Origin: CAWDZK01 sp963726615
GTDB taxonomy: Bacteria > Actinomycetota > Actinomycetes > JACCUZ01
Assembly: GCA_963726615.1 (NCBI GenBank)
Contig: CAVSCX010000006.1
Location: forward strand, 310,001 to 374,000
DNA length: 64,000 bases
Direction of reading: 5' to 3'
Every line of letters begins with the position of its first letter. Positions within the stretch are counted from its first letter, which is position 1. The notes under the pieces are model-generated. The model was not told the DNA's origin. It saw only the letters and a list, made by a program, of their open reading frames with translations, and made no database searches. Made by a program: the position numbers and the translations under genes. This document shows positions 48,806 through 58,212 of this stretch, piece after piece.

Positions 48806-50884
48806 TCACCGCGGTACGACGAGGACGTCGGCGGCCACCGCGCCGGACGCCCCGACGACCAACGGGTTGACGTCGAGCTCCCGGACCGCGTCGCCGAGCT
48901 CGACGGCGAGGATGCCCATCGAGACCACCGCACGCGTCACCGCGCCCAGGTCGGCGGCCGGGCGGCCCCGGACGCCGTCGAGCACCGGCCGCGCCCGCAG
49001 CCGGTCGACCAGGCCGAGGGCGCGCACCTCGTCGAGCGGTGGAAGCGCGACGGCTCGGTCGGCGAGCACCTCGACGAGCACGCCGCCGGAGCCTAGGACG
49101 ACGAGCGGCCCCAGCAACGGGTCGTCGGCCAGGCCGAGCGACAGCTCGACGCCGGCCGGAACCGTCGCGCAGACCAGCACCCCGGGGCCGAGCCGGCCGG
49201 CAATCTCGTCGTACGCCGCGGCGAGGGCGTCCGCGTCGGCGAGCCCCAGCCGGACGCCCCCGACGTCGGACTTGTGGGAAGCGCCCTCGTCGGTCTTGAG
49301 GACGACCGGCCAGCCGAGTCCGGCTGCGGCGGCGACGGCGGCGTCCCGGGTGACAGCGCGACGTGCCTCGCCGGTCGCGATGCCGTAGTCGCGCAGCAGC
49401 GCCGACGACTCGAGCGTGTCCAGCGGTCCGCGTGCGAGCCGTTCGCACCAGCGTTGCCGGCGCCCCGGGTCGACCCCGACGCGGGGCCGATCCGGTCGCG
49501 GGGCCGCCCGGGCCAGCAGGTGACCGAGCGCGCGCAGCCCGCTCCGGGTGCCTTCCAGCACCGGCACCCCGCCGGCCCGGAGCCGAGCCGCCCACTCCTG
49601 GTCGATGGCGCTCGTCAGGTTGGTCAGCACGACGACCGGGAGGTCGGTGCCGGCGGCCGCGTCCAGGGCGGCCCGCGGGTAGGAGTCGTCCCCGTCGTAC
49701 TCCTCGACCAGGTCGACGGCGAGAGCGACCGCCGCGACCGCCGGGTCGTCGGCCATCGCGGCCAGGCAGCCGGCGAACAGCGCTCGGGTGTCCTGCCCCG
49801 TGCCCCAGACGTCGAGCGGGTTGCCGACAGTCAGTCCGGGGTCGAGCAGCGCAGCCAGGCGCGCCTGTGTCGCGGCCGACAGGTCCGCGAAGGGCACCCC
49901 CTCGCGCTCAGCGACGTCGGCCACCAGGACGCGCTCGGCGCCTGAGTCGTGCACGGTCGCGAGGCCCCTCCCCGGCCCGTGCAGGGTGACTGCACGACCC
50001 ACGGTGATCAGCTCGAGGAGGTCGACAAGCTCGTCGAGGTCGTGCACGCGGTGCAGCCCGTGCGACTCGGTGAGGGCCTCCCAGGTCGCATCGGCCCCTG
50101 CCAGCGCGCCGGAGTGCGCCTCGACAAGCCCGGCGGCCGACACGGTGCCCCCGACCGCGAGAAGTGCGACGGCGACGTCCTGGTCACGCGCCCGGTCGAG
50201 CGCCGCGCGGAGCCGCACCGGCTCGCGCACCGTCTCCAGCACCAGTGCCACGGCGCGGGTGGCGGGGTCGTCGAGTGCGTGCTCGAGGTAGTCGGCTGTC
50301 GTCGTGACGAGCTCCTGGCCGGAGGACACGGCCGACGTCCAGCCGAGCCGGCGCCGGCTGCGCAGCAGCGCCGAGAAGGCCGACCCCGAGTGCGAGACCA
50401 GTGCGACCGGCCCGGCGGGCAGCTCGGCACGCTCCAGGTAGCCGATGGCCCGGACCCCGTGGGTCAGGTCGACGAACCCCATGCACCCCCCGCCGCAGAG
50501 CGCCATCCCCGCGTCCCTGGCCGTGCCCGCGAGCCGCTCGCGCAGGGACGGGCCGCCGCCGGGCGCCGACCACGCCGAGCCGAACACCACCGCCGACCTG
50601 TCACCGCGCGCCGCGGCAAGAGCGAGCTGCTCCTCCAGGGAGTCGTCGCCCACGGCCAGCAGCACCAGGTCGACCGTTTCCACGACGTCGGACAACGCGG
50701 GCACGCATCGTTGGCCCTGCACCTCGCGGTAGCGCGGGTTCACCAGGTGGACCACGGGCGCTGCCGGGCTGCGCCCGACCTCGGTCACCACTCGGTCGCC
50801 GAAGGTGCCGGGGCGCGCGCTGGCACCGACGACCGCGACCGACCGCGCCGCCAGCATCGACCGGACGGCGTCCGCGGCGGTCAC
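48806..50884 (-). CDS. NDP-forming acyl-CoA ligase (fused alpha and beta subunits)
   Basis: The 692-residue protein joins a CoA-binding domain (SMLAARSVAVVGASARPGTFGDRVV), a succinyl-CoA-ligase-like domain with the phosphohistidine loop VALVSHSGSAFSALL, and a C-terminal ATP-grasp domain (GWPVVLKTDEGASHKSDVGGVRLGL, with VVLGSGGVLVEVL). Such enzymes make or use ATP with an acyl-CoA. The end of the ATP-grasp domain (ELDVNPLVV) is normal. It follows the flavoprotein gene by ten bases, so the two are one operon under operator site 2. Confidence 0.86.
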   Translation of the reverse strand: MTAADAVRSMLAARSVAVVGASARPGTFGDRVVTEVGRSPAAPVVHLVNPRYREVQGQRCVPALSDVVETVDLVLLAVGDDSLEEQLALAAARGDRSAVVFGSAWSAPGGGPSLRERLAGTARDAGMALCGGGCMGFVDLTHGVRAIGYLERAELPAGPVALVSHSGSAFSALLRSRRRLGWTSAVSSGQELVTTTADYLEHALDDPATRAVALVLETVREPVRLRAALDRARDQDVAVALLAVGGTVSAAGLVEAHSGALAGADATWEALTESHGLHRVHDLDELVDLLELITVGRAVTLHGPGRGLATVHDSGAERVLVADVAEREGVPFADLSAATQARLAALLDPGLTVGNPLDVWGTGQDTRALFAGCLAAMADDPAVAAVALAVDLVEEYDGDDSYPRAALDAAAGTDLPVVVLTNLTSAIDQEWAARLRAGGVPVLEGTRSGLRALGHLLARAAPRPDRPRVGVDPGRRQRWCERLARGPLDTLESSALLRDYGIATGEARRAVTRDAAVAAAAGLGWPVVLKTDEGASHKSDVGGVRLGLADADALAAAYDEIAGRLGPGVLVCATVPAGVELSLGLADDPLLGPLVVLGSGGVLVEVLADRAVALPPLDEVRALGLVDRLRARPVLDGVRGRPAADLGAVTRAVVSMGILAVELGDAVRELDVNPLVVGASGAVAADVLVVPR

Positions 50885-50894
50885 GGCCGGCCGC

Positions 50895-52544
50895 TCAGCG
50901 GGAGCCCTTGCCCAGCCGGGCCAGCGGCTCCCGGCGCTTCGCGCGCCTCTGGTCGGCGATCGCTGCCTTCGCCGCCTGCCAGCCCGGGATTCCGCACACC
51001 CCGCCGCCCGCGTGGGTCGCCGAGCTGGCGTTGTACAGGCCCGGGACCGGCGTGCGGTAGTCGGCGTATCCCGGTGCCGGTCGCAGGTGGAACAGCTGCT
51101 CCAGCGAGAGCTCGCCGTGGAAGATGTTGCCCCCGACGAGCCCGTACTCGTGCTCCATCTCGTACGGGCCCACCACGTCCCGGTGCAGGATCGACGCCTT
51201 GACGTTGGGCGCCACCTCGTCGTACAGGTCGACGCACCGGTCCGCGTAGGACTCCAGCTCGTCCTGGTGCGGCTGCTCGCTCCAGCTGCTCGGCACCCAC
51301 TGGGTGAACAGCGACATGATGTGCGTGCCGTCGCGGGTGAGACCGGTGTCGAACGACGTGGGGATCACGCCGTCGCAGAAGGGACGGGCGGCGGGCCGAC
51401 CCTCCCGGGCGTCCTGGAACGCCCGCTCGATGAACTCCATGGTGGGAGCCATCTCCACCGAGCCGGTGTGGTGCTCGGCGAGCTGGTTGCCCGGGTCGGC
51501 GAGGAAGTCCGGCAGCTCGGCCAGGTGCAGGTTCACCTTCACCACACCGCTGCGCGACCGCCACCGCTCGATGTCGGTGACGAAGTCGTCCGGCAGGTTC
51601 TCCCGGCCCACGTGGTCGAGGAACGCGGTGCGCGGATGCAGGCTTGTCACGACGACCGGCGCCCGCAGCTCGGTGCCGTCGGCGAGCACGACACCTGCGG
51701 CCCGCCCGCCGGACACGATCAGCCGCTCCACCCGGGCCCCCGTGCGCACCTCCGCGCCGAACGACTCAGCCGACCGCCGGATCGCCGCCGAAACGCCTCC
51801 CATGCCCCCGTCGGGAAAGCCCCAGCTCCCGAGCTGGCCGTCGCCGACGTCACCGATCGAGTGGTGGGCCATGACGTACGCCGTGCCCGGCTCGAACGGA
51901 CCGGCCCAGGTTCCGATGACGCCGTTGACCGCGAGGGCGCCCTTGACCTGCGGCGACTCGAACCAGTCGTCGAGCAGGTCCGCGATGCTCATCGCCATCA
52001 GTCGGGTGACGTCGGCGACGGTGCGCACGTCGAGCCCGCGGTGCCGCCACGCCAGTCGCAGCAGACCGGCGAGGTCAGCCGGTCGGTGCGAGCCCACCTT
52101 CGGCGGCACCGTCGTGAGCAGCGGGCCCAGGACCTCGGCCAGCCCGGTCAGCCAGGCGTTCCAGCCCGCCATGGCATCGGCGTCCTTGCGGGACCACTTG
52201 GCGACCTCGGCGTACGTCCGGCGCGGGTCGTCCTCGTGGATCGTGAGCGAGCCGCCCTCGGGAAATGCCTGGTAGTACGGGCCCATCGGGTGCACGCGGT
52301 AGCCGTGCCGGGGGAGCTGCAGGTCAGCGACGATGGTGGGTGGCATCAGGCTCATGACGTACGACAGGCGGGTGACGAGCACGTCCGGCGCGTCGTCCCA
52401 CGGCGCCTCCGTCGTCGCCGCACCGCCGGTGGTCGCGCGGGACTCGAGCACGACGGTGCGCGCACCCTGGCGCGCCAGGTAGGCGGCAGCGACGAGTCCG
52501 TTGTGGCCGCCCCCGACCACGACTACGTCGTAGGTGGACGCCAT
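50895..52544 (-). CDS. FAD-dependent desaturase-like oxidoreductase (PYROXD2 type)
   Basis: The 549-residue flavoprotein starts MASTYDVVVVGGGHNGLVAAAYLARQGARTVVLE, the FAD fold of the phytoene-desaturase superfamily, and has LGSWGFPDGGMGGVSAAIRRSAESFGAEVRTGARVERL and C-terminal GLYNASSATHAGGGVCGIPGWQAAKAAI. It resembles PYROXD2-like proteins rather than carotenoid desaturases, and no carotenoid genes are nearby. ATG 52544 with GAGGGAG upstream; the open frame beyond it is chance. It faces the TetR gene across operator site 2. Confidence 0.83.
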   Translation of the reverse strand: MASTYDVVVVGGGHNGLVAAAYLARQGARTVVLESRATTGGAATTEAPWDDAPDVLVTRLSYVMSLMPPTIVADLQLPRHGYRVHPMGPYYQAFPEGGSLTIHEDDPRRTYAEVAKWSRKDADAMAGWNAWLTGLAEVLGPLLTTVPPKVGSHRPADLAGLLRLAWRHRGLDVRTVADVTRLMAMSIADLLDDWFESPQVKGALAVNGVIGTWAGPFEPGTAYVMAHHSIGDVGDGQLGSWGFPDGGMGGVSAAIRRSAESFGAEVRTGARVERLIVSGGRAAGVVLADGTELRAPVVVTSLHPRTAFLDHVGRENLPDDFVTDIERWRSRSGVVKVNLHLAELPDFLADPGNQLAEHHTGSVEMAPTMEFIERAFQDAREGRPAARPFCDGVIPTSFDTGLTRDGTHIMSLFTQWVPSSWSEQPHQDELESYADRCVDLYDEVAPNVKASILHRDVVGPYEMEHEYGLVGGNIFHGELSLEQLFHLRPAPGYADYRTPVPGLYNASSATHAGGGVCGIPGWQAAKAAIADQRRAKRREPLARLGKGSR

Positions 52545-52578
52545 CGGCTGCTCCCTCGTGGCACGTGTGGAAGGCGTT

Positions 52579-52594
52579 GACTGACTGTTCAGTC
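52579..52594. promoter_or_regulatory. TetR-type operator, site 2
   Basis: GACTGACTGTTCAGTC is identical to site 1 over all 16 bases. It lies between the flavoprotein gene (- strand) and the TetR gene (+ strand). On the - strand TTGTCG, 17 bases and TAGACT make a good promoter whose -10 is inside the operator. Position next to the regulator gene implies autoregulation. Confidence 0.72.
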
Positions 52595-52659
52595 TAGGCA
52601 GTGCTAGCCTGCGCGACAAGGGCCGGCGGGTGCGCGGCCACGAGCCCGGAGGAGTCCTA

Positions 52660-53331
52660 GTGCCTGCATCGCCGACGTCGTCGACGGCAGCGGCACAGCC
52701 GGACGTGCGCCGCGAGCAGATGCTCCTCGCCGCAGCCGAGCTGATCGGCGAGCGCGGGTTCTCCGAGACGCGGATCGCCGATGTGGCGAGACGGTCCGGG
52801 GTCAGCCCTGCCCTCGTCATCTACTACTTCAGCACCAAGGACGAGCTGCTCACGGCGGCGCTGAGGTTCTCCGAGCAGTCCTTCTACGCCGACGTCGCCG
52901 CCCAGCTCGACCGGCTGCGCGGCGCCCGCGAGCGCCTGGAGATGCTCGTCCGCACCACCTGCGTCCCCCAGGGCGAGGGGGAGATCCCGGGTGCCTGGGG
53001 TCTCTGGTTCGACCTGTGGGCCCAGGCCTTCCGGCACCCCGAGGTCAAGAAGGACCGGATCGAGCTGGACCAGCGTTGGCGCGACACCATCGCCCGGGTG
53101 GTGAAGGACGGACAGGACGGCGGCGAGATCGCGCGGTCGGTCGACGCGGACGCCTTCGCCATCACGTTCTCGGCGCTGCTCGACGGGCTGTCCATCCAGG
53201 TGGCCCTGGACGACCCGGTGGTGGACGCTGACCGGGCGTTCGCGATCGCGATGGCCTTCGCCGCTCGTGACCTCGGCGTGGGCTGGCGGCCGCGCCGGTC
53301 GACCTCGTCAGGCCGGTCGCGCGGTCGCTGA
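52660..53331 (+). CDS. TetR/AcrR family transcriptional regulator
   Basis: The 223-residue protein has an N-terminal helix-turn-helix (RREQMLLAAAELIGERGFSETRIADVARRSGVSPALVIYYFSTKDELLTAAL) and a C-terminal ligand-binding helical domain (AFAITFSALLDGLSIQVALDDP). GTG 52660 has GGAGGAG five bases upstream; GTG 52630 is an alternative. As the only TetR in the region, next to one operator copy, it is the likely repressor for all four GACTGA-N4-TCAGTC sites. Its 3' end overlaps the convergent ATPase gene by 24 bases. Confidence 0.9.
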   Translation: MPASPTSSTAAAQPDVRREQMLLAAAELIGERGFSETRIADVARRSGVSPALVIYYFSTKDELLTAALRFSEQSFYADVAAQLDRLRGARERLEMLVRTTCVPQGEGEIPGAWGLWFDLWAQAFRHPEVKKDRIELDQRWRDTIARVVKDGQDGGEIARSVDADAFAITFSALLDGLSIQVALDDPVVDADRAFAIAMAFAARDLGVGWRPRRSTSSGRSRGR

Positions 53332-54495
53332 CGCGCGCTGGTCCGGCAGGGTCTGGCCGGCCTCACCCGGGGGTGCGGCGTCGGTGACGTCCGTGAGCAA
53401 CCGGGCTGCCTCCGGCGGGAAGACGGCCCGCACCGCGCGCCCGGCCGCGAACGGCGACGACATCGGCTCGCCGGTGTTCGGGACCGCCACGAGCAGGGTC
53501 TGGCCGTCGGCAAGACGCACCACGACGTGTGTCGCCGGCCCGAGGTAGACGACCCGGTCGACCAGGCCGTGGAAGCAGTTGTGCCCGGCGGGAACCGGGG
53601 CGGCGGCGTCCGTGACAGCGTCCAGCGCGATGCGCTCCGGGCGCACCACCACCTTGCGGGCGCCGGCCGCCGGAGTGCCGACTGCCCGCAGCTCCAGGGT
53701 TCCCAGCCGGCAGCTGACCGCACCGGTGGCGTCCGTCCCCCGCACGTCCACGTCCAGGACGTTGGCGGAGCCGAGGAAGCCCGCCACATAGGCCGTGTCG
53801 GGCGCCGCGTAGACCACCTCAGGCGCACCGAGCTGCTCGACCCGACCGGCCCGCATCACCGCGAGCCGGTCCGACATCGTGAGAGCCTCCTCCTGGTCGT
53901 GGGTCACGTAGACGAAGGTCACCCCGACCGTCTGCTGGATCGACTTCAGCTCCAGCTGGAGGTGCTTGCGCAGCTTCGCGTCCAGCGCGCCCAGGGGTTC
54001 GTCCAGCAGCAGCACCCGCGGCCTGAGGACCAGTGCCCTGGCAAGCGCCACCCGCTGCTGCTGGCCGCCGGAGAGCTGCCCCGGCCGCCGGTGGGCGTGC
54101 TCGGTCATCTGCACCAGCTCGAGCATCTCGCCGACGCGGCGTCGGGACTCGCTCTTGTCCCCTCGCTGGTAGCGCAGCCCGAAGGCGACGTTGTCCCAGA
54201 CGTCGAGGAAGGGGAAGAGGGCGTAGGACTGGAACACGGTGTTGACCGGCCGCTTGTGCGCCGGGACCGAGACCAGGTCCTCGCCGTCCAGCAGGATCTG
54301 GCCGGCGCTCGGGGCCTCGAAGCCGGCGATCATCCGCAGCGTGGTGGTCTTGCCGCACCCCGAGGGACCGAGCAGGGAGAAGAACTCCCCGGGCTTGATG
54401 TCGAGGTCGATGCCGCGCACGGCCTGGGCGTCGTCGAAGTCCTTGGTCAGGCCGGCCAGGCGCACGGCGCCGCCGCGCATCGCCGCCTCGGCCAC
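53308..54495 (-). CDS. second polyamine-type ABC transporter ATP-binding protein
   Basis: The 395-residue ATPase has Walker A LLGPSGCGKTTTLRM, Q-loop FQSYALFPFLDVWDNVAFGL, signature LSGGQQQRVALARAL, Walker B VLLLDEPLGALDAKL and THDQEEALTMSD, with a C-terminal TOBE domain (VVVRPERIALDAV). It resembles the 33915 PotA homologue. It is on the opposite strand from its permeases, separated by an aminotransferase, an unusual split. GTG 54495; ATG 54480 is an alternative. Confidence 0.92.
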   Translation of the reverse strand: MAEAAMRGGAVRLAGLTKDFDDAQAVRGIDLDIKPGEFFSLLGPSGCGKTTTLRMIAGFEAPSAGQILLDGEDLVSVPAHKRPVNTVFQSYALFPFLDVWDNVAFGLRYQRGDKSESRRRVGEMLELVQMTEHAHRRPGQLSGGQQQRVALARALVLRPRVLLLDEPLGALDAKLRKHLQLELKSIQQTVGVTFVYVTHDQEEALTMSDRLAVMRAGRVEQLGAPEVVYAAPDTAYVAGFLGSANVLDVDVRGTDATGAVSCRLGTLELRAVGTPAAGARKVVVRPERIALDAVTDAAAPVPAGHNCFHGLVDRVVYLGPATHVVVRLADGQTLLVAVPNTGEPMSSPFAAGRAVRAVFPPEAARLLTDVTDAAPPGEAGQTLPDQRASATARPA

Positions 54496-54499
54496 TCCG

Positions 54500-55882
54500 T
54501 CAGCCCTTCACGAGTCCCGCGAACGTCGCCACGTTGGCGACGAACCTGTCGGCATCCTCCTCCTGGTGCTGCACCGACAACAGCCATTGCTCGACCTTTC
54601 CCCACGGCGGCAGGAAGACCCCGCCGTTGTGCTGCACCAGCCAGTGCAGGTGGCCGAGCCGCTCGTCGACGTCGTGGAAGTCGCGCAGGTTGCGCACCGG
54701 CCGGTCCAGGAAGCTGACACACCCCTTGGCGCCGATCGTCACCACATGCCACGGCAGGCCGTGGGCGGCGAGGACGTCGGTCACCTGCTCGTGCAGGCGC
54801 TCGCGCAGGCGCTCGATGTGCGCGTACGCGTCCGGGGTGAGGGCCTCCAGCAGCGTGGCCCGGGCGGCCGCCATCGCGAGGGGGTTGCCGTTGAAGGTCC
54901 CGACCTGCTCGTAGCGGCCGTCGGCGATCAACCCCATGACGTCCTCCGTGCCGCCGATCGCCGCTACTGGCAGGCCTCCGCCCAGTGCCTTCGCGAGGCA
55001 GATGATGTCGGGAGTGACGCCGAGCGCGGCGGTCGCGCCGCCGGGTGAGACTGTGAGTCCGGTCTTCACCTCGTCGAAGGCGAGCAGCGCGCCGGCGCGG
55101 TGCAGCAGGTCCCGCACCCCCTCGAGGTAGCCCGGATCCGGCGGGATGATCCCGGCATTCATCATGACCGGCTCGACGATCATCCCGGCGACCCGGCCGG
55201 GGTTCTCGTCGAGCACCCGCGCCACCGCGGCCACGTCGTTGAAGCCCACGACGGCCACCAGGTCGATCACTGCACGCGGGATCCCCGTGTTGCCCGGGAC
55301 GTTGTGCGGACGCTCGGGCGGGCCGGCCTCGTCCGCCTCGGGGAGCACCGACACCTCGACCGAGTCGTGGTGCCCGTGGTAGCAGCCCTCGACCTTGATC
55401 ACGAGGTCCCGGCCGGTGGCCGCGCGCATCAGGTGGACCGCGTCCATGGTCGCCTCGGTGCCCGAGTTGCCGAACCGCCACAGCGGCAGGCCGAACCGCC
55501 GGGCGAGCTCCTCGGCGACGACGACGGCGTCCTCGGTGGGCTGGGCGAAGTGGGTCCCGCGGCCGACCCGCTCGGTGACGGCGCGGACTATCGCCGGGTG
55601 CGCGTGGCCCACGAGCGAGACCCCGTAGCCCCCGTGCAGGTCGACGTACTCGGTGCCGTCGACGTCGTAGATCCGGGACCCTGCACCATGGGTGAGCCAG
55701 ACCGCCTGAGGCTGGGCGATCTGCCAGCTCGAGGTCGCACCACCGGCGAGGGTCCGCCGGGCCCGCGTCATCAGCTCGGCAGAACGTGGCTGACGCCTGA
55801 GGAAGGCCGCCTCCTGACCGGCGATCAGCTCGTCGAGGTCCGCGCTCGGCAGGCCGGCGGCGGTCGTGCTGGTGACGCTCAT
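54500..55882 (-). CDS. class III aminotransferase (glutamate-1-semialdehyde-like)
   Basis: The 460-residue PLP enzyme has LAGGATSSWQIAQPQAVWLTHGAGSRIYDVDGTEYVDLHGGYG, FGNSGTEATMDAVHLMRAATGRD, LLAFDEVKTGLTVSPGG and the Schiff-base lysine in IICLAKALGGGLPVAAIGG. This branch looks like glutamate-1-semialdehyde aminomutase but is commonly found in catabolic clusters acting on other amino compounds; the context with a polyamine importer argues against haem synthesis. It precedes the ATPase gene by four bases and faces the importer across operator site 3. Confidence 0.84.
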   Translation of the reverse strand: MSVTSTTAAGLPSADLDELIAGQEAAFLRRQPRSAELMTRARRTLAGGATSSWQIAQPQAVWLTHGAGSRIYDVDGTEYVDLHGGYGVSLVGHAHPAIVRAVTERVGRGTHFAQPTEDAVVVAEELARRFGLPLWRFGNSGTEATMDAVHLMRAATGRDLVIKVEGCYHGHHDSVEVSVLPEADEAGPPERPHNVPGNTGIPRAVIDLVAVVGFNDVAAVARVLDENPGRVAGMIVEPVMMNAGIIPPDPGYLEGVRDLLHRAGALLAFDEVKTGLTVSPGGATAALGVTPDIICLAKALGGGLPVAAIGGTEDVMGLIADGRYEQVGTFNGNPLAMAAARATLLEALTPDAYAHIERLRERLHEQVTDVLAAHGLPWHVVTIGAKGCVSFLDRPVRNLRDFHDVDERLGHLHWLVQHNGGVFLPPWGKVEQWLLSVQHQEEDADRFVANVATFAGLVKG

Positions 55883-55937
55883 GGGTACCTCGATCTACGC
55901 CCGGCGACCCCGGTTGGCGGTGGCTCCGAGCCTGGTT

Positions 55938-55953
55938 GACTGAGCGTTCAGTC
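55938..55953. promoter_or_regulatory. TetR-type operator, site 3
   Basis: GACTGAGCGTTCAGTC has the same perfect 6-base arms with a different central GCGT. The flanks (TTG before, TA after) also match sites 1 and 2. It lies between the aminotransferase (-) and the substrate-binding protein (+). TAGACT on the - strand again falls inside it as a possible -10. Confidence 0.7.
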
Positions 55954-55999
55954 TATGCAAGCGTGAAGGCGCCGAGTCAAGCACGAGGAGGCGTCTCCG

Positions 56000-57295
56000 T
56001 TGCCCGACGAGCTCCCTGGACGGCGACGCACACCCATCCCCAGGCGGACCTTCCTCAGCCGCATGACGTTGGCCGCGCTCGGTGGCCCTGCGCTCCTGGA
56101 GAGCCTTGCTGCCTGCGCGAAGAACCAGCCCGGAGGCTCCTCGGCACCGAGCGGGCCGAGCGGGTCGGGCAGCGGCACCCCCGCGCTGAAGATCGCCAGC
56201 CCGGCCACGCCCGTCACCTGGCCCGTCGACAGGTCCGCGTTGATCGCCGACGGGCTGACGCCGGAGCAGGGCGCGACCCTCCAGCTGTACAACTACGCCG
56301 ACTACATCGGCCCGAAGGTCGTCAAGCGCTTCGAGAAGAAGTACGCCGACTACGACGTGAAGGTCCGGGTCTCGACCTTCAACGACACCGACGAGGCGCT
56401 GACCAAGATCCGCGGTGGCAGCTCGGGCTACGACATCTACTTCCCCAGCTACGACCAGATCGCCAAGATGGTGAGCGGCGGGCTGATCCGGCCGCTCAAC
56501 CACTCGTACGTCCCGAACATCGCCAACGTGTGGCCGGACTTCACCAACCCCTGGTACGACGGCGACTGGCACTACACCGTGCCCTACAGCGTCTACACGA
56601 CGGGCATCGGCTGGCGGAACGACCGGATCTCGGCGGACATCCCGTCCATGGCCAACCCCTACGACGTGTTCTGGGATCGCGACTTCAAGCGCCGCCTGGC
56701 GCTCATCGACGACTGGCACACCGCGATGGCCATGGTCGCGCTGCGCGCCGGGGTCACGGACATCAACTCCACCAAGGACAGCGACATCGCGACGATCCGC
56801 GACCAGATGATGGAGATGCAGTCCACGACCCGGCCGAAGGTCACCATCACGATGTACAACGACCTCCCGGCCGGCCAGCTCGACCTCGCCCAGATGTGGT
56901 CCGGAGATGTGGTCAACGCTCAGTACTACCTGCCCAAGGGCGTCGGGCCGGAGGTGCTGTCGTACTGGTACCCGCCGGACGGCAAGGGGATGGTCGACAA
57001 CGACCTGATGGTGATCCTGTCCCAGGGGAAGAACCCGGTGCTCGCGCACCTGTTCCTCGACTTCATGCTGGACGAGACCAACGCCCTGGACAACTTCGGC
57101 TACATCGGCTACCAGCCGCCGCAGACGGCGCTCACGGCAGAGCAGATGATCGCGGACGGATACGTGCCCGAGAACCTGGCCACGGCAGTCGTGAAGCAGG
57201 AGTGGTTCGCAGGTGGCTACCGGCTGCTCGAGCTGCCGCCGGCCGCCGACGCGGCCTGGCACGATGTCTGGCAGCAGTTCAAGGCCGGCGCTTAG
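56000..57295 (+). CDS. ABC transporter substrate-binding lipoprotein (second polyamine-type importer)
   Basis: The 431-residue protein has a Tat signal (IPRRTFLSRMTLAALGG) and lipobox LAAC with a Gly/Ser/Pro-rich linker. The mature domain is a PotD-like fold: LQLYNYADYIGPKVVKRFEKKY, YDIYFPSYDQIAKMVSGGLIRPL, WHYTVPYSVYTTGIGWRND, QMWSGDVVNAQYYLPKG. Its sequence is only distantly like the 32707 protein, so a different ligand is likely. TTG 56000 follows GAGGAGG by about eight bases. Confidence 0.85.
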   Translation: MPDELPGRRRTPIPRRTFLSRMTLAALGGPALLESLAACAKNQPGGSSAPSGPSGSGSGTPALKIASPATPVTWPVDRSALIADGLTPEQGATLQLYNYADYIGPKVVKRFEKKYADYDVKVRVSTFNDTDEALTKIRGGSSGYDIYFPSYDQIAKMVSGGLIRPLNHSYVPNIANVWPDFTNPWYDGDWHYTVPYSVYTTGIGWRNDRISADIPSMANPYDVFWDRDFKRRLALIDDWHTAMAMVALRAGVTDINSTKDSDIATIRDQMMEMQSTTRPKVTITMYNDLPAGQLDLAQMWSGDVVNAQYYLPKGVGPEVLSYWYPPDGKGMVDNDLMVILSQGKNPVLAHLFLDFMLDETNALDNFGYIGYQPPQTALTAEQMIADGYVPENLATAVVKQEWFAGGYRLLELPPAADAAWHDVWQQFKAGA

Positions 57296-58212
57296 TGCTC
57301 CAGCGACGGGTGCGCCGTCGCCTGTCCCGTGAGCGCCTCCTCTGGCCGGCTCTGGCACTGCCCGGCACCATCTGGCTCCTGCTGCTGTTCGTGGTGCCCA
57401 TCTACGTCGTCTTCGCGATCGTGTTCGGGCGCGTCGACCCGATCTTCCGGACGCCGCTTCCGGTGTTCAACCCGCTGGACTGGAACACCACGCAGTTCAC
57501 CGACGTGTTCCGTCACATCCTGGGACCGGACGGCTACTTCGGGCCTGCGCTTCTGCGCACCGCCGTCTACGTGCTCGTCGCCAGCATCCTGTGCCTGCTC
57601 ATCGCCTACCCGGTTGCCTACTACGCGGCCCGGATGAGCAGCCGGCACCGGAAGCTGCTGCTGGCGCTGCTGATCGCGCCCTTCTGGATCAGCTACATGA
57701 TGCGCATGCTGGCCTGGGTCAACCTGCTCCAGGACGACGGTCTGGTGAACCGTGGGCTGGAGGTCGGCGGCCTGGGCACGTTCGCCGTGGACTGGCTCGA
57801 CGGCCGCGGCCCCGTCGTCGTCCTCGGCCTGGTCTACGGCTACGTGCCCTACATGATCCTCCCGCTGTACGCCGGGCTGGACCGGCTGCCCGCGAACGTC
57901 CTCGAGGCAGCGCGGGACCTGGGCGCCGGGCGGCTGGAGACGTTCCGGCGGGTGACGCTCCCGCTGTCACTGCCGGCGATGACGGCAGCGCTGCTTCTCA
58001 CCTGCCTGCCGATGCTCGGTGACTACTTCACGTCCGACCTGCTGTCCGGCTCGCCGCGCACCTCGATGGTGGGCAACCTCATCAACAACACGGTCCTCAC
58101 CCCGGGCCAGACCGGCCAGGCCGGGGCGTTCGTCCTGCTGGTCCTCGTGGTGTCGCTCGCGCCGATGCTCTTCTACGTGCGCAGCGTCCGCTCCGAGGGA
58201 CTCGCGTCGTGA
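57295..58212 (+). CDS. ABC transporter permease (second importer, PotB type)
   Basis: The 305-residue membrane protein has six spans, beginning WPALALPGTIWLLLLFVVPIYVVFAIVF. The EAA loop is EAARDLGAGRLETFRRVTLPLSLPAMTA. Its GTG shares a base with the upstream TAG. A long open frame from 55936 in the same phase is not real. Cytoplasmic basic residues at the N-terminus orient it normally. Confidence 0.9.
   Translation: MLQRRVRRRLSRERLLWPALALPGTIWLLLLFVVPIYVVFAIVFGRVDPIFRTPLPVFNPLDWNTTQFTDVFRHILGPDGYFGPALLRTAVYVLVASILCLLIAYPVAYYAARMSSRHRKLLLALLIAPFWISYMMRMLAWVNLLQDDGLVNRGLEVGGLGTFAVDWLDGRGPVVVLGLVYGYVPYMILPLYAGLDRLPANVLEAARDLGAGRLETFRRVTLPLSLPAMTAALLLTCLPMLGDYFTSDLLSGSPRTSMVGNLINNTVLTPGQTGQAGAFVLLVLVVSLAPMLFYVRSVRSEGLAS

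Noticed and set aside
50895..52544. Carotenoid biosynthesis from the phytoene-desaturase-like flavoprotein
   Set aside because: No phytoene synthase, GGPP synthase or cyclase is nearby and the sequence fits the PYROXD2-type branch.
54500..55882. Glutamate-1-semialdehyde aminomutase for haem synthesis
   Set aside because: No other haem genes are present; the gene faces an importer and shares its operator, so a catabolic aminotransferase is more likely.
55936..55959. TTGACT as the -35 of a + strand promoter for the second importer
   Set aside because: No -10 lies 16-19 bases downstream; the TTGACT is explained as the outer part of the operator, shared with sites 1 and 2.
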